The notes under the pieces: generated by a model
Database searches by the model: none
What the model was told of the DNA's origin: nothing
The model's input: the letters and a program-made list of their open reading frames with translations, nothing else
Shown here: positions 39,801 through 47,380 of the stretch, piece after piece
How the letters are laid out: every line of letters begins with the position of its first letter
How positions within the stretch are numbered: position 1 is the first letter of the stretch
NCBI GenBank assembly: GCA_942493235.1
Contig: OW818676.1
Span: 3,100,001-3,164,000 of the forward strand
Source of the DNA: ENR-C587 sp942493235
Lineage (GTDB): Bacteria; Bacteroidota; Ignavibacteria; Kapaibacteriales; UBA2268
Reading direction: 5' to 3'
DNA length: 64,000 bases
Made by a program: the position numbers and the translations under genes

Positions 39801-41514
39801 CATAACAATTGCGTATGGTACTTGCATCACTATATCCTATAAGTCCACCGGCATCGGCATTAGCTACTGTTACATTACATGTGGAAAAACAATTTGTTAT
39901 TGTATTTGCCCCGCCAGTACCATCATCCTGACCGATAAGCCCACCCACAACATCATATCCTGAGACGGAACCGGTCGAATAGCAATTATCGATAAGTACC
40001 CCTTCATAAAGATATCCTGATAATGCACCGATATAAGTGCCATTAGAAGTTCCGCCGCCTGTAATCGAGGCACCGGTTATTCCTAGATTTTTAATTGTAC
40101 CAGCACTAACTTGCCCAAACACTCCAACACAGGCTAAATCGAGTCTATTGATATATAATCCGGAGATGGTATGCCCCTGTCCATCGTATATTCCACTAAA
40201 AGAAGAACCCACGTTATTAACCATATCATAAAACCCAATTGGCATCCAACCATAATACCCCCCGCTACCATTGGGAAACCACGTAGATGTTGGGGATGCA
40301 TCTATATCTTCTGTTTGAATAAAATATTTGCCTGTAAACACATAACTATTGTCTGTTACGGCATTTACCTGTTCCGCAATCCAATTAAGCTCAGCTAAAT
40401 TACTAATAAGGTAAGGATCAATTTCTGTTCCGGTTCCCTCAGGGGTTGTGGAGAAGCTTGACACTGTTCCATAGCTATACCCCTGTGAGTTATGGGCATA
40501 GGCTGAAAACGAATAAGCAGTACAGGTAGCCAATGAACCAACCGATTGACTAAATTCTCCGGTACCGGTTCCTATTGAAACTTGTGTAATACCTGTACCA
40601 CCAATTTGAGGATTTGCGTTTACCGAGGTTAATGAATACACAATTCCCCTATCGTCAACAGTAGCCCCACCATCGGCTGTTACATTACCGCCAAGAGTTG
40701 CCGATGTGGTTGCAATTAAGGAAGCAGCAGTGGTAGTTACCGTTGGAATAACAACTGGATCTCCAACGTAAAACGGACCAGCAAGTGGAGTTGGTATCGG
40801 AATTGCATCATTAAATGTCCAGTTTGAATAGTTTTGTATCCTACTCTGCCATTGTGCTTTGGTCGCACCTGTTGTAGGTCCGGAATAAGAGCAGTTATCA
40901 TTTGCACTTGCTGCCTGATTAAATGATAAAGCGGTTTCATCATTAGTTAATACGGGAGGTAATGCAGAACCCGCCCCTTGACCATCAGTCCCATTTGCAC
41001 CAATATTAGTTGTCCATCCTGTTGCGGATATGGTTGTGGAAACATAGGTAGCTGCAAAAATAAAAATTGGTTCGGCTATACTTCCCTGAAAAACCAAAAC
41101 TTCATCAGAGTTACTTAACCCGCCCAAGCTTAAATAAGGACTGTTTCCAACACTTGCATATGTAAATTCAAAAGTAAAATTGGTACTGTTTTTGGAACTG
41201 CATCGAATAACTGTTCCAGCAGTTACGCCTCCAGCAGGTGCAGTGTAATAGATGAAATTATCAGAAATGCCGTCATTTGTTATAAATGCTACAGTTACAT
41301 CGCTCCAACCATAATCAGTAAAACGGATGACGGTGCCTGCTTCTAAATTTACCAATGGCATAAAGGAAAACCCTTTACCATATGTTACATCATCATCTCC
41401 ATTAATCGCAACTATTACTAAATCCCCCGCACTAAGCACAGTCTGGCTCTGCACTTTCCCAATTGAAAAGATCAATATTGAAATATATAGAAATAAATAT
41501 AACACTTTATTCAT
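33886..41514 (-). CDS. Giant secreted multi-module protein (GLUG, choice-of-anchor D, beta-helix, T9SS)
   Basis: 2542 residues from the ATG at 41514, chosen because AGGAG lies five bases before it, a signal peptide ('YLFLYISILIFSIGKVQSQ') follows and an upstream ATG falls inside a TAAATTTG promoter-like box at 41551. Order: lamin-tail-like domain; Fn3-like domain; GLUG beta-repeat domain ('VGGLIGQDDGTGG...CYSTG' type); choice-of-anchor D; a second GLUG domain; four tandem choice-of-anchor D (HYDIN-like) repeats ('DFGSQSVCSGTIVRTFTIQN'); Fn3-like; parallel beta-helix (choice-of-anchor Q type, 'SSWANAYTSLQSALDLA'); Fn3; T9SS tail ('EYPYPNPVSNSISTTL'). Likely a long surface adhesin. Internal 1668-base duplication and a 3' end shared with the next gene are noted separately. 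Confidence 0.88.
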   Translation of the reverse strand: MNKVLYLFLYISILIFSIGKVQSQTVLSAGDLVIVAINGDDDVTYGKGFSFMPLVNLEAGTVIRFTDYGWSDVTVAFITNDGISDNFIYYTAPAGGVTAGTVIRCSSKNSTNFTFEFTYASVGNSPYLSLGGLSNSDEVLVFQGSIAEPIFIFAATYVSTTISATGWTTNIGANGTDGQGAGSALPPVLTNDETALSFNQAASANDNCSYSGPTTGATKAQWQSRIQNYSNWTFNDAIPIPTPLAGPFYVGDPVVIPTVTTTAASLIATTSATLGGNVTADGGATVDDRGIVYSLTSVNANPQIGGTGITQVSIGTGTGEFSQSVGSLATCTAYSFSAYAHNSQGYSYGTVSSFSTTPEGTGTEIDPYLISNLAELNWIAEQVNAVTDNSYVFTGKYFIQTEDIDASPTSTWFPNGSGGYYGWMPIGFYDMVNNVGSSFSGIYDGQGHTISGLYINRLDLACVGVFGQVSAGTIKNLGITGASITGGGTSNGTYIGALSGYLYEGVLIDNCYSTGSVSGYDVVGGLIGQDDGTGGANTITNCFSTCNVTVANADAGGLIGYSDASTIRNCYASGTISGGNTGDRIGGLIGKNYSTVHECYSTGAATGEFEAAGFIGENHGLISNCYCSGTATSNRLGFGDYCGGFIGFNFGQVSYCYTTSQVTSTNEHKGGFVGSNGVGGVINNNCFWNADVFSTGFGQNNGTFSAIGKTTAQMQTTSTFTDAGWDFSGESTNGNNDYWGRADDKNSAYPYLSWQYPEAPEINIQGNSVSISDGDVTPSSGDYTDFGATPLAGGTVVRTFTISNTGDAVLSLTGASPYITIGGTNSADFTVTAIPSSSIGASTGITTFSITFNPSGAGTRTATISIVNDDSDENPYNFTIQGTGNPAGSGTIGDPYLISNLDELKWIAEQTNGLASGSVAFSGKYFKQTADIDASPTATWFSDGSGGYYGWSPIGWMVGSDYVDFGGNYDGQNHTISGLYINRNNTDEAGLFGGNKGGSVTNLGIINVAITAKQNAGVIGYIYGGCTVSNCYSTGVITAEISSVGGLIGNDDGTTEGNNYISNCYSTCTVTAWDYVGGLIGNSSGTVARTVSECYATGSVTATATGVSVAAGGLIGNIDQGTVTNCYATGNVSNVGGTAGGLIGNNMCSVNNCFATGNVTGINYVGGFVGSHGGSATISDCYSTGTVSEGGAIVGFVGGFAGANAATITKCYTVSTISNSIDPSKKGAFVGTNNGSTVADDCFWNTDIYAVGIANSGGTFSALGKTTIQMQNTSTFTDAGWDFSGESTNGNNDYWGRADDKNSAYPYLSWQYPDAPEINIQGNSVTISDGDVTPSGGDYTDFGSQSVCSGTIVRTFTIQNTGNIDLNISSVNISGANAADFSFTSSPATTVAASGSTTFQVTFDPSASGTRSATITVNNDDSDESIYNFDIQGTGTDPEVNVQGNGSSIVDGDDTPTSTDHTDFGSQSVCSGTIVRTFTIQNTGNANLTLANPTLSGTNAADFSITTNPSSPVAASGSTSFQVTFNPSATGARNATISFTNNDCDEATYNFDIVGTGIDPEVNIQGNTNTISDGDVTPSSTDHTDFGSQSVCSGTIVRTFTIQNTGISNLTIYSVSISGTNAGDFSITANPSSPVVSSGSTTFQVTFNPSATGTRSATITVNCNDCDEATYDFAILGTGTDPEVNVVGNGNSIADGDVTPTSTDHTDFGSQSLSSGTIVRTFTIENIGNANLTLANPSLSGANAGDFSITANPSSPVASAGSTTFQVTFNPSEGGSRTATVSFTNNDCDEATYDFAITGIGIVSPTVTTAAAASIDVNSATLGGNVTADGGATVNAKGIVYSISSVNADPQVGGTGVIQVSIGSGTGAYSQSIGSLLSNTSYSFNTYATNSEGTAYGTVSTFTTDHEQIIYVDHSAGGTNNGSSWANAYTSLQSALDLAVSGDEIWVAKGTYMPSSAYDLTNISRYYHFRMIEGVAIYGGFAGTESAVSERSDYGIDGANETILSGEIGIDDDYTDNCYHIFYHPEELGLTSNAILDGFTVKYAYADGEGSHWAGGGMANYSSNPTVSNINFVSNRAIYGAGVYNYTASPSITSCTFLTNYAVNEAGAVYNTVGSSPTISNCTFSTNSSDWSAAMYNLYSSSPTITNSLFINNSTTQNGGAIRNVIDCSPTVINCTFANNSANNGGAISLENSCSIIINNSIFWGNTAVANGNQIYLGPGTSATVNNSCYSDNIGDIYYNGATFSPEYCINSDPLFVNTEEDDYRLLGLSPCLDIDPNSSNDLTTDIRGGSFSRKLNKLTGAIGNIDMGAYEYKFGIDPLALAPSTPSSNLQFSNISRTGMTVSWTRGDGDACLLLCRQQYKIANTPLPDGVTYACNSSSYTDENNDIVADAKVLYNGSAANPSITVSGLTKYKLYYFRAFEYNNPVSPYYMQETSTNNPRSRWTLRRDGLLEEDLTIDAEYPYPNPVSNSISTTLDIFESGNVTALLFDNSGRQIAELYNNYHEFGSYNLKFDLTQIPQGAYQLVINKGSEAVVYPISVVR

Positions 41515-41823
41515 AATAACTCCTTGTTTGAATTGCATATACATAATGTGCAAATTTAAGAAATTATTTATTAATATTAAATACTTTTTTGTAATATTCT
41601 TTAAATTAGGTTATCCAATTAAGAAAAAGAGCAATTGCCTATTTATTAATTTTATGCTACATTGTGAATAATTGTGGTTTATTAGCAAATGAATCATATT
41701 CATTTTTAACAATTTTTTTATGGATATTGTTCGGCTTTATATTTTTGGATGTTCAATATCATTTAGATTGGTGATAATTGATTAGCGTTAGACATTTTAA
41801 ATGTGCCCATTGCTTTCTTCTTT

Positions 41824-41917
41824 GGAGGCTGTCCCAAATCGTCATTCTGAACGATTGAAGAATCCAGAATTATCAGCATATAGCTTTATCTGGATTCTTC
41901 ATTTCGTTTAGAAAGAC
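41824..41917. repeat. Composite palindromic element behind the GloVer-repeat gene
   Basis: GGAGGCTGTCCCAAATCGTC opens it; arms GAACGATTGAAGAATCCAGA and TCTGGATTCTTCATTTCG pair imperfectly around ATTATCAGCATATAGC. It ends 16 bases from the stop codon at 41934. The rest of 41515-41823 is AT-rich and holds the promoter-like box of the giant gene. Confidence 0.7.
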
Positions 41918-41933
41918 TAAATTAATAATTTAA

Positions 41934-44819
41934 TTATCTCACCACACTAATCGGATAAACCACTGCTTCGCTACCTTTGTTTATCACTAATTGATATGCT
42001 CCCTGCGGGATTTGCGTTAAGTCAAATTTTAAATTATAAGTACCGAATTCATGATAATTATTGTATAATTCGGCTATCTGCCTGCCGTTATTATCAAATA
42101 AATAAGCAGTGATATTTCCTGCCTCAAAGGCATCTAAAGTAGTACTGATTGAATTAGATACAGGATTCGGATATGGATATTCAGAATCTATAGATAAATC
42201 CTCTTCTGCCATGCCGTCGCGACGGAGAGTCCAGCGTGAGCGAGGATTATTTGTTGCCGTTTCCTGCATATAATATGGACTTACAAGATTATTGTATTCA
42301 AATGCTCTAAAATAATATAATTTGTATTTTGTTAATCCGCTTACAGTTATTGACGGATTTGTGGCACTGCCATTATATAAAACCTTTGCATCAGCGACTA
42401 TATCATTATTTTCATCATTGTAAGAGCTTGAGTTACAAGCATAAGTTACTCCGTATGATAGCGGAGTATTAGCAATTTTGAACTGCTGTCTGCAAAGTAA
42501 TAAGCAGCCTTCGCCATTGCCGCGTGTCCAGCTGACATTCATTCCTGTTCTGCTTATGTTGCTGAATTGCAGATTGCAGGCTTGGATAGTTGGAGCGGTA
42601 TTATATCTAAATATAGTACCGGCATAATAATCGCCACCTCGTGAAGTCATACCATAAAGAGTTGAGCCGTATTTAGTTAAACTGCCATAAGATCGATAAC
42701 CATCACTTGTACCGCCTGCAAATTCATGGAGCAATTCATAATTTATACCATCTGTGCTTATACTGAATATTGTACCATAATTATTAGCTCCACCCTGAGG
42801 AGTCATACCATAAAGAGTTGAGCTTGATAGAGTTAAACAGCCGTAAGGCTCACTACCATCGTTAGGGTAGCCGGCAAATTCATGGAGCAAGTTAATAGCA
42901 CCGCCGGATGTCGCTATACTAAATATTGTACCATAATTATTAGCTCCACCCTGTTGAGTCATTCCATAAAGCATAGAGCCCGATAGGGTTAAACTGCCCC
43001 AAGGATCACTACCATCGTTATCACCTCCGACAAATTCATGGAGTAAAGTAATATCACCGCCGGATGTCGCTATGCTAAATATTGTACCATAATTATTAGC
43101 TCCACCCTGTTGAGTCATTCCATAAAGAGTAGAGCCCGATAGGGTTAAACTGCCATAAGGATTACTACCATCTGTGCCAGCAAATTCATGGAGCAAGGTA
43201 AAATCGCTACCATCTGTGCCAATACTGAATATTGTGCCTTTATTAAAATCACCACCCCTATAAGCCATGCCCAAAAGCGTAGTGCCGGAGATGGTTAAAC
43301 TGCCATAAGGATTGCTACCATCAGTGCCAGCAAATTCATGGAGCAAGGTAAAATCGCTACCGGACGTTGAGATACTGAATATAGTACCATAATCATTAGC
43401 ACCGCCTTGGGTTGTCATACCATAAAGTGTAGAACCCGATAGGGTTAAACTGCCCCAAGGACCACTACCATCACTATCGCCACCTATAAATTCATGGAGA
43501 ACTGTAAAATCAGAGCCATCGAGATTTGTTGAAAATATTAAGCCGGAATTATAAGCTCCACCAGCGGTTGTCATACTATAGAGCTTAAAGCCATCGCTTA
43601 CTAATTCTGAATAGTTTGGCCTACGACCAGCATTAGCCCCATAGTTAAATTCATAAAGTAATCCATAATTTAAACCATCTGTACCGATACTAAATATTGT
43701 ACCGGAATTAACATCGCCACCCAGTCGAGTCATACCATAAAGAGTAGATCCCGATAGGGTTAAGCTGCCATTAGGATTACCACCATCGCTATCGCTACCA
43801 GCAAATGCATGGAGCAATCGATAATTTAAACCACCTATACCGATACTAAACATTATGCCATTATCGCTATCACCACCATTATAAGTCATACCATAAAGAG
43901 TTGAGCCCGATAGAGTTAAACTGCCCGATGGATAACTACCATCACTTATACCACCGGCAAACTTATGGAGTAATGTAATATCACCGCCTAATGTGCCGAT
44001 ACTGAATATTATGCCGACATCATAATCACCACCTTGACGAGTCATCCCATAAAGAGTTGAGCCCGATAGGGTTAAACTGCCCAAAGGACGACTACCATCG
44101 TTAGGGTAACCGGCAAATTCATGAAGTAATGTAAAATCGCTAGCATCTGTACCTATACTGAATATTGTGCCTTTATTTGAATAACCACCTTGATTAGTCA
44201 TACCATAAAGAGTAGAGCCCGATAGGGTTAAACTGCCTAAAGGATAACATCCATCACCACCAGTAAATTCATGGAGCAAGGTAAAATCGCTACCAGATGT
44301 TGAGATACTGAATATTGTACCATAATTATTAGCACCGCCTTGTTGAGTCATACCATAAAGTGTTGAACCCGTTAAGGTTAAGCTACCCCAAGGGTCACGA
44401 ACATCGCTTACTCCGCTGGTGAATTTATGGAGTAAGGTATAATCGCTACCATCTGTGCCAATACTGAATATTGTACCACTATCAAAATAACCACCTTGTT
44501 GAGTCATACCATAAAGTGTTGAACCGGATAGGGTTAAACTACCGAAAGGCCATCTACCATCATTATCACCGCCCGCAAATTCATGGAGAACTATAAAATT
44601 AGAGCCATCGAGATTTGTCGAAAATATTATACCACCATCATTAGCTCCACCTTGGTTTGTCATCCCATAAAGCTTGCTGCCATCAGTAACAAATTCGCTC
44701 TTCTCCGGTCTAGAGCCAATAGGGATTCCTCTTCCTTCAAATTCATGAATAACTTCATACTGCGAGTATGCTTGCAAAGTAAATAATGCAAAAACAAAGA
44801 TAAAAAGTAATTTTTTCAT
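41934..44819 (-). CDS. Secreted GloVer-repeat protein with T9SS sorting domain
   Basis: 961 residues. Signal peptide 'LLFIFVFALFTLQAYSQ'. Residues ~20-765 contain fourteen ~52-residue repeats of the 'choice-of-anchor tandem repeat GloVer' family, each with 'GSLTLSGSTLYGMTQQGG', 'NNYGTIFSI' and 'LLHEFAGG'. Repeats 1 and 8 share a distinct form ('DGSKLYGMT', 'FSTNLDGS'), so the region is two sets of seven. An Fn3-like domain and a T9SS type-A tail follow, nearly identical to those of the giant protein upstream in transcription order. A seven-bladed propeller pair is plausible by inference. It has its own consensus promoter at 44858-44888. Confidence 0.88.
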   Translation of the reverse strand: MKKLLFIFVFALFTLQAYSQYEVIHEFEGRGIPIGSRPEKSEFVTDGSKLYGMTNQGGANDGGIIFSTNLDGSNFIVLHEFAGGDNDGRWPFGSLTLSGSTLYGMTQQGGYFDSGTIFSIGTDGSDYTLLHKFTSGVSDVRDPWGSLTLTGSTLYGMTQQGGANNYGTIFSISTSGSDFTLLHEFTGGDGCYPLGSLTLSGSTLYGMTNQGGYSNKGTIFSIGTDASDFTLLHEFAGYPNDGSRPLGSLTLSGSTLYGMTRQGGDYDVGIIFSIGTLGGDITLLHKFAGGISDGSYPSGSLTLSGSTLYGMTYNGGDSDNGIMFSIGIGGLNYRLLHAFAGSDSDGGNPNGSLTLSGSTLYGMTRLGGDVNSGTIFSIGTDGLNYGLLYEFNYGANAGRRPNYSELVSDGFKLYSMTTAGGAYNSGLIFSTNLDGSDFTVLHEFIGGDSDGSGPWGSLTLSGSTLYGMTTQGGANDYGTIFSISTSGSDFTLLHEFAGTDGSNPYGSLTISGTTLLGMAYRGGDFNKGTIFSIGTDGSDFTLLHEFAGTDGSNPYGSLTLSGSTLYGMTQQGGANNYGTIFSIATSGGDITLLHEFVGGDNDGSDPWGSLTLSGSMLYGMTQQGGANNYGTIFSIATSGGAINLLHEFAGYPNDGSEPYGCLTLSSSTLYGMTPQGGANNYGTIFSISTDGINYELLHEFAGGTSDGYRSYGSLTKYGSTLYGMTSRGGDYYAGTIFRYNTAPTIQACNLQFSNISRTGMNVSWTRGNGEGCLLLCRQQFKIANTPLSYGVTYACNSSSYNDENNDIVADAKVLYNGSATNPSITVSGLTKYKLYYFRAFEYNNLVSPYYMQETATNNPRSRWTLRRDGMAEEDLSIDSEYPYPNPVSNSISTTLDAFEAGNITAYLFDNNGRQIAELYNNYHEFGTYNLKFDLTQIPQGAYQLVINKGSEAVVYPISVVR

Positions 44820-44857
44820 AAAAACCTAAAAAATGAATTTAATAATTCTGTATTATA

Positions 44858-44888
44858 CAAATATAAAAATATAAAAAGTGTAAACAAA
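44858..44888 (-). promoter_or_regulatory. Bacteroidota-type promoter for the GloVer-repeat gene
   Basis: On the minus strand: TTTG, 19 bases, TATATTTG, an exact consensus match. The -7 box ends 38 bases before the ATG at 44819. Confidence 0.7.
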
Positions 44889-45004
44889 ACAAAAAATCAT
44901 TATTTAATTAAACATAATAATTTATACATATATTATTTTTAACAAATTCGAGACAAATATTATATTAAGTCAGTTGCAAATGTCCAATAATTTTAAAGTA
45001 GGAA

Positions 45005-45036
45005 TTGATATAATATCGGAATATTTCTTATTTTTG
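45005..45036 (+). promoter_or_regulatory. Probable promoter of the sulfatase gene
   Basis: TTG, 21 bases, TATTTTTG; the -7 box fits TAnnTTTG well, the spacing is slightly long. It lies 51 bases before the ATG at 45088. Confidence 0.45.
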
Positions 45037-45087
45037 TAATTCTTAAATTTAAATAAATATTTTAACAGAATATTGACTATATGGGTT

Positions 45088-47082
45088 ATGAAAATATTAA
45101 AGAGAACTTGGGAGTTTATCCCGCTGTCTTTTCAGTTACTTATCAAAGTATTTTTATCAAGTTTATTGATTTTTGCGTTATTTAGAGCATTATTTATTAT
45201 TATTGCTCATAGCCAACTTGGCAGTGCCGGACTAATGGAGATATTAGAAGCGTTCCGCAACGGTCTGGTTTATGATATTTCTTCGACTTGCTACTTATTG
45301 ATAATTCCTTTTATTTATGCGGTATTTATTGAATTATTTAATTTTAAATCCATTAAAATCAAGACATCATTTAAATGGTTACTTACTGTATTATTTTCTT
45401 TCGGCTTTATTATTAATATAGTTGATATTCCATATTATTTATATTTCAATACACGAATTACCAGTATTGTATTCCAATGGTTTTCATCACCGAAAATTGT
45501 TTTCGGATTTATATTCGAAAGCTATGAATACTATATCTATACGATTCCGATTATATTATTCTGCTACGGATTTTATCAATTGCTAAAAATATTTACTAAG
45601 CATTGGATTAAAAAAGCCAATCTAAGAGCCGAAATAAAAAGCCGACGTTTCAAATATAGCTTTCTAATTATTTTATTGGCACTACTTCAATTTGCTGGTA
45701 TTAGAGGGAAAATCCTTACCCGCCGTCCATTAAGCTGGGGGGAGGCTTTTACTACAGCCTATCCATTGATTAATTATGCTGGTCTGAATCCGATTTTCAC
45801 TCTCGGCAGTAGTTATTTCTCGAAAAACAAAGAAACTCCGGACAAAATCCGCCTTATGGACGATAATGTTGCAATTAAAAATACTCAGCAATATCTCGGT
45901 ATTACTCAGCAAATAAACGATTTCCCTATGGCAAGAACTATAGTCAACGGACAAGCTAAAAATTACAATGTAGTAGTAATTGTAATGGAAAGCATGACAG
46001 CCGGCTACTTAGGGAATTCCGGTATTTATAGCCCTTCAGTAACGCCGTTTCTCGATAGCTTGCAGAAAAATTCTCTATACTTTTCTAATATATTCAGCGA
46101 CGGCATTCATACCGCTAATGGAGTATGGGCAGTATTTACCAGTTTGAATTCCAGCCCGTCCGAAGCTAATATTATGGTTAATTTAAATAATGCTACCTCA
46201 TATTCAGGTATGGGAACTACACTCTATAATAACGGGTATAAAACCGCTTTCTTCTGTCCGCACGACGCTAATTTCGACAATATGGGTGGTATGATGGCTC
46301 TTAACGGTTTTGAAAATGTTTATTCTCAAAACGAATTTCTAAACAAGGATTTTGTGAATGTATGGGGTACTTCTGACCATATTCTATATAAAGAAAATGT
46401 TGAAAGACTAAAAAAATTGGGTACAAGTGGCAGACCATTCTTAGCTGCATTTTTGACTATTAGTAATCACGGTCCGTATAAATTGCCGGACCCGCTGCCA
46501 AAAGGATTTACTCCTAAAAATACCATACCCGAGCTTAGGTCTGTTGAATACGCTGATTGGTCTATCAGATATTTATTCGATAATATTAAAAATGAGCATT
46601 GGTTTAATAATACAATATTTGTTTTTGTTGCGGACCATGGCAAAAACTTATTGCCTAATTACGAAATCAATTATTTTACAAAACATATTCCTATTTTGAT
46701 GTATGCACCAAAAATTCTTCAAGCTCACGTAGTTGAGAATTTCGGTACTCAGATGGACATCTTCCCTACTCTGATGAATATACTTGGAGTTTCTTACATA
46801 AATAATACAGTAGGCATCGACTTATTAAAAGAAAAACGTCCTTATTCATTTTATTCACAGCATTCCACTTTGGGGGCTGTAAGCGACAGTTTTTATTTAA
46901 TCAGCATGAAAAACGGTCAGTCAAAATTATTTAAATACAGAAATAATTTCGATACAAAAGATTACTCGGCTGAATATCCTGAAATAGTTAATCAAATGCT
47001 CACTTATACTAAGTCAAATATTCAAACATCCATGTGGTTAATCAAATCCAAAAAGGGACACTATATACCAAATAAAAAGTAA
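45088..47082 (+). CDS. LtaS/MdoB-type membrane sulfatase (phosphoglycerol transferase-like)
   Basis: 664 residues from the ATG at 45088; a TTG five codons upstream is less likely. About five membrane helices lie in residues 10-210, then a large exported sulfatase-fold domain: metal ligand in 'VVVIVMESMTAGYLG' (about 301), probable nucleophile Thr in 'FSDGIHTANGVWAVFTSL' (about 342), 'WGTSDHILYKENV', 'FLTISNHGPYKLP' and 'FVFVADHGKN'. Relatives add phosphoglycerol or phosphoethanolamine to lipids and glycans. In a Gram-negative cell it more likely decorates periplasmic or envelope glycans or lipid A than makes lipoteichoic acid. It is a single gene with no pathway neighbours. Confidence 0.87.
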   Translation: MKILKRTWEFIPLSFQLLIKVFLSSLLIFALFRALFIIIAHSQLGSAGLMEILEAFRNGLVYDISSTCYLLIIPFIYAVFIELFNFKSIKIKTSFKWLLTVLFSFGFIINIVDIPYYLYFNTRITSIVFQWFSSPKIVFGFIFESYEYYIYTIPIILFCYGFYQLLKIFTKHWIKKANLRAEIKSRRFKYSFLIILLALLQFAGIRGKILTRRPLSWGEAFTTAYPLINYAGLNPIFTLGSSYFSKNKETPDKIRLMDDNVAIKNTQQYLGITQQINDFPMARTIVNGQAKNYNVVVIVMESMTAGYLGNSGIYSPSVTPFLDSLQKNSLYFSNIFSDGIHTANGVWAVFTSLNSSPSEANIMVNLNNATSYSGMGTTLYNNGYKTAFFCPHDANFDNMGGMMALNGFENVYSQNEFLNKDFVNVWGTSDHILYKENVERLKKLGTSGRPFLAAFLTISNHGPYKLPDPLPKGFTPKNTIPELRSVEYADWSIRYLFDNIKNEHWFNNTIFVFVADHGKNLLPNYEINYFTKHIPILMYAPKILQAHVVENFGTQMDIFPTLMNILGVSYINNTVGIDLLKEKRPYSFYSQHSTLGAVSDSFYLISMKNGQSKLFKYRNNFDTKDYSAEYPEIVNQMLTYTKSNIQTSMWLIKSKKGHYIPNKK

Positions 47083-47380
47083 TTTTTATAACTATGCTTT
47101 TGTGATGTTGAAGCAGCATCTTCCCACTGTCCATTTTCCGATTGCGGAAGAAACCTCATCCCCCACCCCATTATACGAAATTGTTTGAAGAAACCTCATC
47201 CCCCTACCCCTTCTCCAAAGGAGAAGGGGAGAAAGAGGTAGATAAATGGTTAACATTTTTTAAGCCCTCTCCTTTGGAGAGGCTTTGGGTGAGGTTGAAA
47301 GTTGTTTGAAGAATCCTCATCACACGACCCTTTAACCATAATTGTTTGAAGAATCCTCATCCCCCACCCCCTTCTCCAAA
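47083..47380. repeat. Intergenic repeat DNA left of the IS element
   Basis: It contains several versions of 'GAAACCTCATCCCC', a hairpin CCCCTTCTCC/GGAGAAGGGG at about 47209, and a family D-like element GCCCTCTCCTTTGGAGAGGC at about 47262. A second copy of the CCCCTTCTCCAAAGGAG motif is interrupted at 47380 by the IS element. No gene is seen. Confidence 0.6.
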
